A DNA stretch of 64,000 nt from Streptomyces sp. NBC_00091 (GTDB lineage: Bacteria; Actinomycetota; Actinomycetes; Streptomycetales; Streptomycetaceae), in contig NZ_JAPEMA010000001.1 in NCBI RefSeq assembly GCF_026343185.1, positions 434,001 to 498,000 of the forward strand, read 5' to 3'. The position numbers and the translations under genes were made by a program. Each line of letters starts with the position of its first letter. Position 1 is the first letter of the stretch. Positions 28,526-37,383 of this stretch are shown here, piece after piece. The notes beneath the pieces were generated by a model. That model worked only from the letters and a program-made list of their open reading frames with translations, had not been told where the DNA came from and searched no databases.

Positions 28526-28532
28526 TGAGATC

Positions 28533-30590
28533 ATGGACGATTTCCTCAGGCTCTCCGCCGAAACGGCCCGGTTCACCCACGGTTCACCCCGCGCCTTCTC
28601 CTTCGGCGACGACGGCCGCCTCCTGTGGTTCCTGCGCTCGACGGGCCCCACCGACCCCCTCGAAAGCCTCTGGGTCCTCGACACCGCCACCGGCGCCGAA
28701 ACCCGGCTCGCCGACCCGCGCGAGCTGTCCCCCGAGCCGGGCCGGCTCCCCGTCGCCGAGCGCCGACTGCGCGAGCGCACCCGGCTCGTGGCCACCGGGA
28801 TCGGCTCGTACGCCCTCTCCGGCGACGGCCTCCGCGCCGTCTTCCCGCTCCACGGACGGCTGTACGGGGTCACCCGCGACGGGAGCGGCGCGCCCGTGGA
28901 GATCCCCACCGCCGGCCCCGCCCTGGACCCGCGCCCGAACGCCGACGGCTCGCGCACCGCCTACGTCGCGGACGACGCCCTGCACCTCGCGCCCGGCGGC
29001 CGGATCAGCCCCGCCGACGGGGCCCGGTGGGGCGTCGCGGAGTTCGCCGCCGCCGAGGAACTCGACCGGCCCCGGGGCCACTGGTGGTCCCCCGACGGGG
29101 TCACCCTGCTCGCCGCCCGCGTCGACGAGAGCGCCCTCCAGCGCCGCCACTTCGCCGACCCGGCGCACCCGGAACTCCCGGCCGAGGACTTCGCCTACCC
29201 CGAGGCGGGCGGCCCCAACGCCGACGTGCAGCTCTGGGTGCTCGGCCCGGACGGGGCCCGGGTACGGCTCGACTGGGACGCCGACACCTACCCGTACATG
29301 TCCGACGCGGGCTGGGAGAGCGCGTCGGAGATCCTGCTGACCGTCCAGGACCGGCTCCAGCGCAGCGTCCTGCTGCTCACCGCCGACCCGGCCACCGGCC
29401 GCACCCGGGAGCTGTCGCGCACCACGCACCCGCAGTGGGTGGACCCGCTCGTGCCCGGCACCCCGGCGCGCCTGCCCGACGGGCGGATGCTCACCGCCGT
29501 CGACACCACCGGCGGGGCCGCGCGCGCCCTCGCCGTCGACGGGAAGCCGCTCACCGGCGACGGGATCCAGGTCCGCCGGGTGGCCGGGATCCACGAGGGG
29601 CTGCTGCTCATCGAGGCCGGCCTGCGGGACCCCTCCGAGCAGCAGGTGCTGCTGCTGGACCCCGCCACCGGGGAGCTGACCCCGCTCGCCGACGGGCCCG
29701 GGGTGCACAGCGTCACCGCCTCGGCCGGGACGCTGCTGCTGACCTCCGCCGACGCCGACGGGATCCGGCGCACCGTACGCACCACCGACGGGCGGGCGTT
29801 CGTACCCGCCGACCTGTCCGCGCCGCTGCCCCACCGGGTGGCGCCGGTCCTGGAACGGGTCACCGAGCACGGTGTGCCGACCGCGCTGGTACTGCCCCGC
29901 GGCCACGTCCCCGGCCGGCGGCTGCCCGTACTGATGGACAGCTACGGCGGCCCCGGCTTCCAGGACGTGTCCGCCGAACCGCGCCGCTGGCAGCACCGGC
30001 AGTGGTGGGCCGACCAGGGCTTCGCCGTGGTCACCGTCGACAACCGGGGCACCCCGTACGTCTCGCCCGCCTTCACCCACGCCATGTACCGGGGCTTCTC
30101 CGAGGTCACCCTCGAGGACCAGGTCGCCGCGCTGCGGGCGCTCGGCGAGCGGCACCCCGACCTCGACCTCGGCCGGGTCGGGATCCGCGGCTGGTCCTAC
30201 GGCGGCTACCTGTCGGCGATGGCGGTGCTGCGCCGCCCGGACGTCTTCCACGCGGCGGCCGCGGGAGCCGCGCCGACCGACTTCCGGCACTACGACACGG
30301 CGTACACCGAGCGGTACCTGGGGCTCCCGCAGGAGCACCCGGAGGTGTACGAACGGGACTCCCTCATCGCCGACGCGCCCGGGCTGACCCGGCCGCTGCT
30401 GCTGGTCACGGGCCTGGCCGACGACAACGTCCACCCCTCCCACACCCTGCGCCTGTCCCGGGCCCTGACGGACGCGGGCCGCCCGCACCAGCTGCTGGCG
30501 CTGCCCGGTGTCACGCACATGACCCCGGGCGGAACGAGGGAGAAGATCATGGCGCTGGAGCTGGAGTTCTTCCGCCGCGAACTGGCCTGA
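28533..30590 (+). CDS. S9B dipeptidyl peptidase (DPP-IV type)
   Basis: A serine peptidase of the prolyl oligopeptidase family, DPP-IV branch, which removes X-Pro (or X-Ala) dipeptides from peptide N-termini. The 685-residue protein has an N-terminal beta-propeller followed by an alpha/beta hydrolase. The DPP-IV glutamate pair that grips the free N-terminus is present at Glu175-Glu176 (AAAEELDRPRGHWWSPDG). The triad is Ser555 (GWSYGGY), Asp630 or Asp631 (GLADDNVH) and His662 (GVTHMT). No signal peptide is seen, so it acts inside the cell on imported peptides. It shares the island operator and sits beside the peptide importer, so proline- and hydroxyproline-rich collagen peptides are the likely substrate. 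Confidence 0.92.
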   Translation: MDDFLRLSAETARFTHGSPRAFSFGDDGRLLWFLRSTGPTDPLESLWVLDTATGAETRLADPRELSPEPGRLPVAERRLRERTRLVATGIGSYALSGDGLRAVFPLHGRLYGVTRDGSGAPVEIPTAGPALDPRPNADGSRTAYVADDALHLAPGGRISPADGARWGVAEFAAAEELDRPRGHWWSPDGVTLLAARVDESALQRRHFADPAHPELPAEDFAYPEAGGPNADVQLWVLGPDGARVRLDWDADTYPYMSDAGWESASEILLTVQDRLQRSVLLLTADPATGRTRELSRTTHPQWVDPLVPGTPARLPDGRMLTAVDTTGGAARALAVDGKPLTGDGIQVRRVAGIHEGLLLIEAGLRDPSEQQVLLLDPATGELTPLADGPGVHSVTASAGTLLLTSADADGIRRTVRTTDGRAFVPADLSAPLPHRVAPVLERVTEHGVPTALVLPRGHVPGRRLPVLMDSYGGPGFQDVSAEPRRWQHRQWWADQGFAVVTVDNRGTPYVSPAFTHAMYRGFSEVTLEDQVAALRALGERHPDLDLGRVGIRGWSYGGYLSAMAVLRRPDVFHAAAAGAAPTDFRHYDTAYTERYLGLPQEHPEVYERDSLIADAPGLTRPLLLVTGLADDNVHPSHTLRLSRALTDAGRPHQLLALPGVTHMTPGGTREKIMALELEFFRRELA

Positions 30591-30607
30591 GCGGCGGTGA
30601 CACCGAA

Positions 30608-30639
30608 GGGCCCCGCGGACGCCGTTGTCCGCGGGGCCC
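30608..30639. terminator. Bidirectional terminator
   Basis: GGGCCCCGCGGAC (30608-30620) and GTCCGCGGGGCCC (30627-30639) form a perfect 13-bp stem with loop GCCGTT. It lies between the convergent peptidase and oppF-type genes. Confidence 0.88.
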
Positions 30640-30682
30640 TCCCGCTTCCCGTGATCCCCGTCAGTCACCCGGGCCCCTCTGC

Positions 30683-31654
30683 CTACACCAAATGACAAGC
30701 CACCTCGCGCGAGGCGACGAGCCGCAGCAACGGCCGCTCGGTGCGGCAGATCTCCTGCGCCTTGGGACAGCGCGGGTGGAAGGTGCAGCCCGGGGGCGGG
30801 GCGGCCGGGCTCGGCGGGTCGCCGAGCAGCACGATCCGCTCGCGCCGCCGCTCCGCCGCCGGGTCGGGCAGCGGAACGGCGGACAGCAGCGCCCGGGTGT
30901 AGGGGTGCTGCGGGTTCTCGTAGAGGGACTTCTTGTCCCCGATCTCGACGATCCGGCCGAGGTACATGACGGCCACCCGGTCGCTGACCCGTTTGACGAC
31001 CGACAGGTCGTGCGCGATGAACACGTACGCCAGGCCCAGTTCGGCGCGCAGCCGCTCCATCAGGTTGACGATCTGCGCCTGGACGGAGACGTCGAGGGCG
31101 GAGACCGGCTCGTCGGCGATCACCAGCCGGGGGCTGGTGGCCAGCGAGCGGGCGATGCCGATGCGCTGGGCCTGGCCGCCGGAGAACTCGTGCGGGTAGC
31201 GGTCGATGTGCTCGGGGATCAGCCCGGTCAGCTCCATCAGCTCGGCGGCCCGGCGGCGGGCGTCGGCCGCGCTCCAGCCCTGCACCAGCAGGGGGTCGGA
31301 GATGATCCGGGCCACCGTCTGGCGGGGGTTGAGGGAGGAGTGCGGGTCCTGGAAGACCATCTGGATGTTCCTGCGCAGGGGCCTCAGGGCCCCCTGGGAC
31401 AGCCGGCTGATGTCCTGGCCGTCGAAGGTGACGCTGCCGGAGGTGGGTTCCAGCAGCCGTACCAGCATCCGGCCGGTGGTGGACTTTCCGCAGCCGGACT
31501 CCCCCACGAGGCCGAGGGTTCGGCCGGCCTCCAGGTCGAAGGAGATCCCGTCGACGGCCCGGACGGGCGCCGCGCGGCGCCCGGTCAGCGACCGCTTGCC
31601 GGGGAAGGTCATGGTCAGGTCCCGTACGGACAGGAGCGGGTCGGTCGTGGTCAT
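30683..31654 (-). CDS. Peptide ABC transporter ATP-binding protein (OppF/DppF type)
   Basis: Second ATPase of the peptide importer; 323 residues. Walker A GESGCGKST, signature EFSGGQAQR, Walker B LVIADEPVSALD and switch His in IAHDL are intact. The C-terminal oligopeptide extension with cysteines (GCTFHPRCPKAQEICR) matches the iron-sulfur-binding tail known from DppD/DppF. The ATG at 31654 overlaps the oppD stop by four bases. Last gene of a five-gene operon (binding protein, two permeases, two ATPases) within the hydroxyproline island, so it should power uptake of collagen-derived peptides. Confidence 0.93.
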   Translation of the reverse strand: MTTTDPLLSVRDLTMTFPGKRSLTGRRAAPVRAVDGISFDLEAGRTLGLVGESGCGKSTTGRMLVRLLEPTSGSVTFDGQDISRLSQGALRPLRRNIQMVFQDPHSSLNPRQTVARIISDPLLVQGWSAADARRRAAELMELTGLIPEHIDRYPHEFSGGQAQRIGIARSLATSPRLVIADEPVSALDVSVQAQIVNLMERLRAELGLAYVFIAHDLSVVKRVSDRVAVMYLGRIVEIGDKKSLYENPQHPYTRALLSAVPLPDPAAERRRERIVLLGDPPSPAAPPPGCTFHPRCPKAQEICRTERPLLRLVASREVACHLV

Positions 31655-32655
31655 CGGGCCGCCTCCTCGACGGTACGGGCGCCGGCGAAGTGGCAGGCCA
31701 CCGTCCGCCCCGGTGCGTCCCCGTAGCCCTCCAGTTCCGGGCGGACCTCGGTGCAGCGCGCGGCGGCGCGCGGGCAGCGCGGGGCGAAGGCGCAGCCCGG
31801 GGCCGGGTGCAGCAGGGACGGCGGGGAGCCGGGGATGGAGGGCAGCGGGAGGTCGTCGGCGCTGTCGAGGCGGGGCAGGGAGTCGAGCAGGCCCCGGGTG
31901 TAGGGGTGGGCGGGGTCGGTGAACAGCTCGTCGGCCGGGGCCTGTTCGGCGGCCCGCCCGCCGTACATGACCAGGACCTCGTGGGCGACCCGGGCCACCA
32001 CCCCCAAGTCGTGGGTGATCATCACGACGCCGAGGCCGCGTTCCTGCTGGAGGCGGGCGATCAGCTCGAGGATCTGCGCCTGGACGGTGACGTCGAGGGC
32101 GGTGGTGGGCTCGTCGGCGATCAGCAGGTCGGGTTCGCAGGCCAGGGCCATGGCGATCATCGCGCGCTGGCGCATGCCGCCGGAGAACTGGTGCGGGTAC
32201 TCCCCCGCCCGGCGGGCCGGTTCGGGGATGCCGACCTCGCCGAGCATGTCGACGGCCCGTTTGCGGGCGGCGGCCCGGCCGGCCCGGAAGTGCACCCGGA
32301 AGTGCTCGGCGATCTGCTCGCCGACGGTGTAGTAGGGGTGCAGGCTGGACAGCGGGTCCTGGAAGATCATGGCCATCCTGCGGCCGCGCACCTTGGCCAG
32401 TTCCTTCTCGGGCAGGCCGGTGAGCTCCCGCCCCGCGAGGGCGACGGAGCCGCTGACCTCGGCGCCGGTCCGGTGCAGGCCCATGACGGCGAGGGAGGTG
32501 ACGGACTTGCCCGATCCGGATTCGCCGACGATGCCGAGGGTGCGGCCGGCCTCGACGGTGAAGCCGAGCGAGTCGACGGCCCGTACCGTGCCGCGCGGGG
32601 TGGTGAAGGTGACGCGCAGATCGCGCACTTCGAGCAGGGGTGGTGCGGCGGCCAT
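31651..32655 (-). CDS. Peptide ABC transporter ATP-binding protein (OppD/DppD type)
   Basis: First ATPase of the peptide importer; 334 residues. It starts at ATG 32655 ([17 protein letters not shown]), one base overlapping the stop of the permease (TGATG). The same frame stays open far upstream, antisense-like, but that is not coding. Walker A GESGSGKS, signature [12 protein letters not shown], Walker [13 protein letters not shown] and switch His in ITHDL are intact. The C-terminal segment [15 protein letters not shown] carries the family's cysteines. It is coupled to the OppF gene by a four-base overlap. Confidence 0.93.
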   Translation of the reverse strand: MAAAPPLLEVRDLRVTFTTPRGTVRAVDSLGFTVEAGRTLGIVGESGSGKSVTSLAVMGLHRTGAEVSGSVALAGRELTGLPEKELAKVRGRRMAMIFQDPLSSLHPYYTVGEQIAEHFRVHFRAGRAAARKRAVDMLGEVGIPEPARRAGEYPHQFSGGMRQRAMIAMALACEPDLLIADEPTTALDVTVQAQILELIARLQQERGLGVVMITHDLGVVARVAHEVLVMYGGRAAEQAPADELFTDPAHPYTRGLLDSLPRLDSADDLPLPSIPGSPPSLLHPAPGCAFAPRCPRAAARCTEVRPELEGYGDAPGRTVACHFAGARTVEEAAR

Positions 32656-33641
32656 CAGTACCTCACCCTCGGGTCGACTACGGCGTACAGGAGGTCGACG
32701 GCGAGGTTCGCGACGACGATGAAGAAGGCGGCGAGCAGGGTGACGCCGAGGACCACGGGCTGGTCGGAGCTGACGAGCGCCCCGTAGAACAGCCTGCCGA
32801 TGCCGGGGAGTCCGAAGATGGACTCGGTGATGACGGCTCCGGCGAGGAGCCCGCCGAGGTCCATGCCGAAGATGGTGAGGATCGGGGTCATCCCGGAGCG
32901 CAGCCCGTGTTTGACGACGACGGTCCGCTCGGGCATGCCCTTGGCGCGGGCGGTGCGGATGTACGGCTCGGCCATCGCCTCGATCATCGAGCCGCGGCTC
33001 TGGCGCGCGTACATGGCGGCGTAGAGCAGGGCGAGCGCGGTCCAGGGGAGCAGCAGGTTCGCGGCCCAGCCGAGGGGGTCGTCGGTGAGGGCCTGGTAGC
33101 TGGGGTAGGGCAGCAGCCCGGCGGTGCGGATGACTCCGTAGATGAGCAGGACGGAGGTGAAGTAGACGGGCAGGGAGGCGGCGGCGACGGCGCCGACCAT
33201 CAGGGCCTTGTCGGTGGCGGTGTCCTTGCGCAGGGCGGCGGTGACTCCGGCGCCCAGGCCCAGGAGGAGCCAGAGCGCGGCGGCGCCGACGGCCAGGGAG
33301 GCGGAGACCGGGAGCCGGTCCATCAGCAGGTCCCAGACGGGCAGGGAGTTCTCGTACGAGTAGCCCAGGCAGGGGAAGTCGCACTGGACGGCGTACTGGC
33401 CGGTGCCGAGGGTGCGGCCGGTGAAGATGCCGGTGAGGAAGTCGGCGAACTGCTTCCACACGGGCTGGTCGAGGCCGAGGTACTGCCGTACGTCGGCCAG
33501 CCGTTCGGCGCTGCAGGTCTTGCCGCAGGCCGCGGCGGCCGGGTCCGAGGGCAGGACGTAGAAGATGAGGAAGGTGACGGCGGCGATGGCGAGCAGGACA
33601 CCGGTCAGGGCCAGGAGCCGGCGCAGGAGGTAGAGGATCAA
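32655..33641 (-). CDS. Peptide ABC transporter permease (OppB/DppB type)
   Basis: Inner-membrane permease, 328 residues with six helices. The N-terminal MILYLLRRLLALTGVLLAI is classic OppB. The ATPase-docking loop reads EPYIRTARAKGMPERTVVVKH. A loop with four cysteines (ACGKTCSAER and QCDFPCLGY) lies in the extracellular segment between helices 1 and 2, an uncommon feature that may form disulfides. The start is a TTG at 33641 that overlaps the stop of the preceding permease (TTGA), so translation depends on coupling. It works with the OppC-type permease as a heterodimer. Confidence 0.92.
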   Translation of the reverse strand: MILYLLRRLLALTGVLLAIAAVTFLIFYVLPSDPAAAACGKTCSAERLADVRQYLGLDQPVWKQFADFLTGIFTGRTLGTGQYAVQCDFPCLGYSYENSLPVWDLLMDRLPVSASLAVGAAALWLLLGLGAGVTAALRKDTATDKALMVGAVAAASLPVYFTSVLLIYGVIRTAGLLPYPSYQALTDDPLGWAANLLLPWTALALLYAAMYARQSRGSMIEAMAEPYIRTARAKGMPERTVVVKHGLRSGMTPILTIFGMDLGGLLAGAVITESIFGLPGIGRLFYGALVSSDQPVVLGVTLLAAFFIVVANLAVDLLYAVVDPRVRY

Positions 33642-34630
33642 CTGCGGCCGCCCCTCGGGTCGAGGATGTCGCGCAGGGCGTCGCCGAGGAGGGTGAAGGC
33701 GAGCACGGCGAGGAAGAGGAAGACGCTCGGGATGACGAAGTACATGGGATCGGTCTCGTAGAAGGCCACGGACTCGGCGATCATCTGGCCCCAGGACGGG
33801 GTGGGCGGGCGGACCCCGACGCCGAGGTAGCTGAGGGCGGCCTCGGTGCTGATCATGCCGGGGATGAGCAGGGTGGTGTAGGCGATGACCGGGCCGGAGA
33901 CCCCCGGGAGGATGTCGCGGGTCAGGATCCGCCAGGAGCTCGAGCCGCCGACGCGGGCGGCGTCGACGTACTCGCGGTGTTTGAGGGAGAGGGTCTGGCC
34001 GCGGACCACGCGGGCGACGCCGGGCCAGCCGAAGAGGCCGATGACGGCGGTCATCAGCAGGATCCGGTTGACGTCCTTGGCCACCGACAGCATCGCGATC
34101 ATGAAGATCAGCGAGGGGAAGGACATGGTGAGGTCCATCAGCCGGGACAGGACGGCATCGGTTCGGCCGCCGAAGTAGCCGGCCGCGATGCCGGCGGCGG
34201 TTCCGGCGAGGACGACGATGGCGGTGGCGGCGAAGGCGATGAGGAGGGAGACCTGGGCTCCGTGGACGACGCGGGCGAACAGGTCGCGGCCGGTGACGGG
34301 TTCGACTCCGAGCCAGTGGTCGGGGCCGATCCCGCCGAGGGAGCCCAGCGGCAGGCCGCCGAGGTAGGGGTCGACGGCGCTCTTGTCGAACTCCTCCGGG
34401 GACCAGCCGCCGAGGGCGCCCAGCCAGGGGGCGGTGACGGCCATCAGGACGAACAGGAGGACGACGCAGGCGCTGACGCGGACGGCGGGGCGGCGGCGCA
34501 GTTCCCGCCGGGCGAGCTGCCAGGGGCTGCTGCCCGGCGGGAGGTCCTTGGCCGGCGCTCCGGGCGTCGGGTCTCCGGGCGCGGGGGCGTCGGGCGCCGG
34601 GGCGCCGGATGCCGGTGCGGTGGTGGTCAT
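33638..34630 (-). CDS. Peptide ABC transporter permease (OppC/DppC type)
   Basis: Second permease of the peptide importer; 330 residues. A Pro/Ala-rich cytosolic lead (residues 1-35) precedes the OppC N-terminal domain (SPWQLARRELRRRPAVRVS) and six membrane segments. The ATPase-docking loop reads EYVDAARVGGSSSWRILTRDILP, within residues about 220-245. It starts at ATG 34630, 22 bases after the binding-protein stop. It is followed directly by the OppB-type gene. The order C then B is the reverse of the common B-C order. Confidence 0.92.
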   Translation of the reverse strand: MTTTAPASGAPAPDAPAPGDPTPGAPAKDLPPGSSPWQLARRELRRRPAVRVSACVVLLFVLMAVTAPWLGALGGWSPEEFDKSAVDPYLGGLPLGSLGGIGPDHWLGVEPVTGRDLFARVVHGAQVSLLIAFAATAIVVLAGTAAGIAAGYFGGRTDAVLSRLMDLTMSFPSLIFMIAMLSVAKDVNRILLMTAVIGLFGWPGVARVVRGQTLSLKHREYVDAARVGGSSSWRILTRDILPGVSGPVIAYTTLLIPGMISTEAALSYLGVGVRPPTPSWGQMIAESVAFYETDPMYFVIPSVFLFLAVLAFTLLGDALRDILDPRGGRS

Positions 34631-34652
34631 GGCGCTGTGGTCCCTCGCGGCC

Positions 34653-36395
34653 TCAGCCCTGGCTCTTCGAGGGGTCCTTGAGGCCGACGGTGCCGTAGTC
34701 GATGGTGCCGGTCCACACGGGGTGGCCGTAGGCGCCGGCGATGTTGGGGCCGACGAGCAGCGGCTTGCGCTCCAGCAGGACCGGGATGGCCGGGGACTTC
34801 TTCATGATCTCGGCGTCGAGGTCGATCCAGGCCTGGTTGGCCTGCTTGGCGTCGGCCATGGCGTTGATCTCGTCGATCCGCTTCATGGTGGCCTCGTCGC
34901 GGAACTGGGCGTAGTTGCCCTGGTTGCCCTTGTCCTTGATGGTGCGTCCGTCGAAGACGAAGGGGATCCAGGTGGAGCCGGAGGGGTAGTCGGGGCACCA
35001 GCCGGTGAGGGTCATGTCGGGGGTGGTGGAGAGGTCGCCGATGACGTCGTAGTAGGCGCCGGGGTCGACGGTGTCGATGACGACCTGGATCCCGGCGCGG
35101 GACAGGCCCTGCTGGACGGCCTCGGCCTTGGCCTTGTCGCCGGTGGAGACGGAGAGGGAGACCTTCAGGTTCTCCTTGCCCGCGGCCTTGAGGAGCTCCT
35201 TGGCCTTGGCGGGGTCGCCGGACGGGGCGATCTTGAGGGTGTCGGCCTGCTTGCCGCCGGACAGGGCCGGGGGCAGGTAGGCGGTGGCGACCTCGTTGAG
35301 GGCGGGGCCGCCGCCCGCGGTGATCACGGCCTCCTTGTCGACGGCGTACTGCATGGCCTCGCGGACCTTGGGGTCGTCGAAGGGGGCGCGGGAGTTGTTC
35401 AGGTGGAGCATCTCGGTACAGCCCTGGGACTCGGCGAGCAGGCGCGCCTTGACGTCGGGCTTCGGCAGCACCTTGGGGGCGCTCTCGGGCCGCATGTCCT
35501 GGTACTCCACGGTGGAGGCGTCGGGGCCCTCGCCGGCGATGATGCGGTCGTCGATCTGCCCGCCCTTGAGACCCATGACCATGACGAACTTGTCCGGGTA
35601 GGCCTTGCGGACGGTGTCGGTCTTCGGGTCCCAGTGCTCGTTGCGGACGAGCACGAGCTTCTTGTCGCGGTCGTACGACTCGATCTTGTACGGGCCGGAG
35701 GAGAACGGGCGGGCGTCGTACTGGGTGCCCTTCTCCTGGGACTGCGGGACGGGCGCGAAGGTCGGCAGGGTGGCGGTGGCGGCGAACTCGGCGACCGGGC
35801 GCTTCAGTTCGAAGACGATCGTCCGGTCGTCGGGGGTCTTCACGGAGTCGAGGTGCTGGCCCTGGAGGGGGCCCTTGTAGCCCTCGGCGCCGGCCAGGTA
35901 CTGGGCGGCGTAGTCGGGGCCGCCGGTGAGGTCGGGGGCGAAGGAGCGCTCGACGTTGTACTTGACGTCCTGGGCCTTGACGGGTGTGCCGTCCTCGTAC
36001 TTGACGCCTTCCTTGAGGGTGAAGGTCCAGGTCCTGCCCCCGTTGGAGGGGGTGCCCAGGTCGGTGGCGAGGTCGGGGACCAGTTCGCTGCCGGCCTTGC
36101 CGGGCTCGGCCTTGAAGGTGACGAGCGTGCGGTAGAGCAGCCGGGTGCCGAAGTCGATGGTCGGCAGCGTCCAGTTGCGGGCGGGGTCGAGGTGGGAGAA
36201 GTCCTGGTTGGACAGGACGGTGAGGGTGCCGCCCTTGACCGGGGTGCCGCCCAGGACCTTGCCGTCGTTGGCGGCGGCGGGGTTGGAGGCGCCGCCGGCC
36301 GCGGGACCCTTCTTGGTGTCGGAGCAGCCCGAGACGCCGAGCACGAGCGTCGCCACCAGGGCGGTGGCAAGGGTGAGTTGGGTGCGCTTGGTCAT
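34653..36395 (-). CDS. Peptide-binding lipoprotein (family 5 solute-binding protein)
   Basis: Extracellular peptide receptor of the importer, 580 residues. Signal and lipobox: MTKRTQLTLATALVATLVLG then VSGC, Cys24 being lipidated. The SBP family 5 fold is seen in GGTLTVLSNQDFSHLDPARN, the segment LATDLGTPSNGGRTWTFTLK and DDPKVREAMQYAVDKEAV. A TTPDMTLTGWCPDYPSG pocket segment follows. It is the first gene of the operon, read from a well-formed promoter at 36438-36466 whose 42-bp neighbourhood is nearly identical to the collagenase promoter. That co-regulation marks collagen peptides as its likely cargo; binding specificity itself cannot be read from sequence. Confidence 0.93.
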   Translation of the reverse strand: MTKRTQLTLATALVATLVLGVSGCSDTKKGPAAGGASNPAAANDGKVLGGTPVKGGTLTVLSNQDFSHLDPARNWTLPTIDFGTRLLYRTLVTFKAEPGKAGSELVPDLATDLGTPSNGGRTWTFTLKEGVKYEDGTPVKAQDVKYNVERSFAPDLTGGPDYAAQYLAGAEGYKGPLQGQHLDSVKTPDDRTIVFELKRPVAEFAATATLPTFAPVPQSQEKGTQYDARPFSSGPYKIESYDRDKKLVLVRNEHWDPKTDTVRKAYPDKFVMVMGLKGGQIDDRIIAGEGPDASTVEYQDMRPESAPKVLPKPDVKARLLAESQGCTEMLHLNNSRAPFDDPKVREAMQYAVDKEAVITAGGGPALNEVATAYLPPALSGGKQADTLKIAPSGDPAKAKELLKAAGKENLKVSLSVSTGDKAKAEAVQQGLSRAGIQVVIDTVDPGAYYDVIGDLSTTPDMTLTGWCPDYPSGSTWIPFVFDGRTIKDKGNQGNYAQFRDEATMKRIDEINAMADAKQANQAWIDLDAEIMKKSPAIPVLLERKPLLVGPNIAGAYGHPVWTGTIDYGTVGLKDPSKSQG

Positions 36396-36426
36396 GGGTC
36401 ACTCCAGGGAAGGGCCGCGCTTTAGG

Positions 36427-36468
36427 GTGTGACCGGTAACATAGTAATGTGAAATTGCACTGACAAGA
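36427..36468 (-). repeat. 42-bp promoter repeat, copy 1 (peptide importer)
   Basis: This 42-mer matches 46963-47004 in front of the collagenase at 39 of 42 positions. The shared core on the plus strand runs GTAACATAGTAATGTGAAAT followed by TGCACTG. On the minus strand it contains -35 TTGTCA (36461-36466), a 17-base spacer and -10 TATGTT (36438-36443), which would start transcription about 35 bases before the ATG. Inside it GTAACAT and ATGTGA elements resemble degenerate island operators (site B). Confidence 0.85.
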
Positions 36469-36523
36469 GGTAGCCGCCGCCGTTATCCAGCCGTGTCCAA
36501 ATGCCTTCAGCGCAAGGCGAGTT

Positions 36524-36549
36524 GGGCCCGGACCAGAAGGTCCGGGCCC
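36524..36549 (-). terminator. Terminator of the GntR gene
   Basis: GGGCCCGGACC-AGAA-GGTCCGGGCCC, an 11-bp stem with a 4-base loop, starts 63 bases after the GntR stop and separates it from the importer promoter. Confidence 0.88.
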
Positions 36550-36612
36550 TGAGGGCTTACGGGGATCAGCGCCGGGCGGGGCGGGCGGGCGGGGGTTGCG
36601 GACCCGGCGGGG

Positions 36613-37323
36613 TTACAGGCCCGAGCCGAGGCCGCCCGGGGTTCGGCCCACGGGTTCGTCGCGGCCCTGGGCCCAGAGGGAGCGGACGTGGCCGAGGTGG
36701 CGCTGCATGCAGGCCTCGGCGGCCTCCGCGTCGCCGGTGAGCATCAGGTCGAGGAGCTCGATGTGCTCCTCGGCGGAGGAGACCAGCTTGCCGGCCTCGT
36801 CCAGGCCCGTGAGGCCGTAGAGCCGGGAGCGCTTGCGCAGGTCGCCGACGGTCTCGACCAGGCGCTCGTTGCCCGCGAGGGCGAGGAGGCCGAGGTGGAA
36901 GCGGCGGTCGGCCTCCAGGTAGCCGATGAGGTTGTGCTCGCGGGCGTTGCTGACGATCTCCTCGGCGACGGGGCGCAGCGCCTCCAGCTGCTCCACCGTG
37001 GCGATCTTGGTGATCCGGCCGATGGTGGGCACCTCGATCATCGTGCGCAGTTCGGTGTACTGGTCCAGGTCGCGCTCGCTGACCTCGGTGATCCGGAAGC
37101 CCTTGTTGCGGACCGGTTCCACCAGGCCCTCGCGGGCCAGGTCGAGCATGGCCTCGCGGACCGGGGTGGCCGAGACCCCGAGCTCGGCGGCCAGGCCGGG
37201 CGCCGAGTAGACGCTGCCCGGGCGCAGTTCGCCCGCTATCAGGGCTGCCCGCAGGGCGTGGCCGACCTGATCGCGAAGCCGCTCCTGGGCCTTGATGAGA
37301 CTGTGCTGCTTCAGGTCACCCAT
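36613..37323 (-). CDS. GntR/FCD-family regulator of the hydroxyproline island
   Basis: A 236-residue FadR-subfamily GntR regulator. The winged helix-turn-helix (residues about 20-85) includes GSVYSAPGLAAELGVSATPV and REAMLDLAREGLV. The C-terminal FCD domain (about 95-220) is all-helical with metal-ligand candidates in ADRRFHLGLLALAGN and EEHIELLDLM. The ATG at 37323 follows GGAGG at seven bases; the frame is open upstream into the reductase gene but not coding there. It lies in the middle of the island and carries an exact copy of the operator core (37372-37383) about 50 bases upstream, so it probably represses itself and the island until hydroxyproline or a metabolite of it appears. The effector is inferred. 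Confidence 0.9.
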   Translation of the reverse strand: MGDLKQHSLIKAQERLRDQVGHALRAALIAGELRPGSVYSAPGLAAELGVSATPVREAMLDLAREGLVEPVRNKGFRITEVSERDLDQYTELRTMIEVPTIGRITKIATVEQLEALRPVAEEIVSNAREHNLIGYLEADRRFHLGLLALAGNERLVETVGDLRKRSRLYGLTGLDEAGKLVSSAEEHIELLDLMLTGDAEAAEACMQRHLGHVRSLWAQGRDEPVGRTPGGLGSGL

Positions 37324-37370
37324 TGCTCTTCCTCCAAGACCCCGCACACCACCGACGTGCAGGGCAACAG

Positions 37371-37383
37371 CGTACAATGTCAC
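37371..37383 (-). promoter_or_regulatory. Island operator, site C (GntR gene)
   Basis: CGTACAATGTCAC holds, on the opposite strand, GTGACATTGTAC, the same 12 bases as site A. It overlaps the stop codon of the upstream reductase gene and lies 48 bases before the GntR ATG. Confidence 0.68.
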
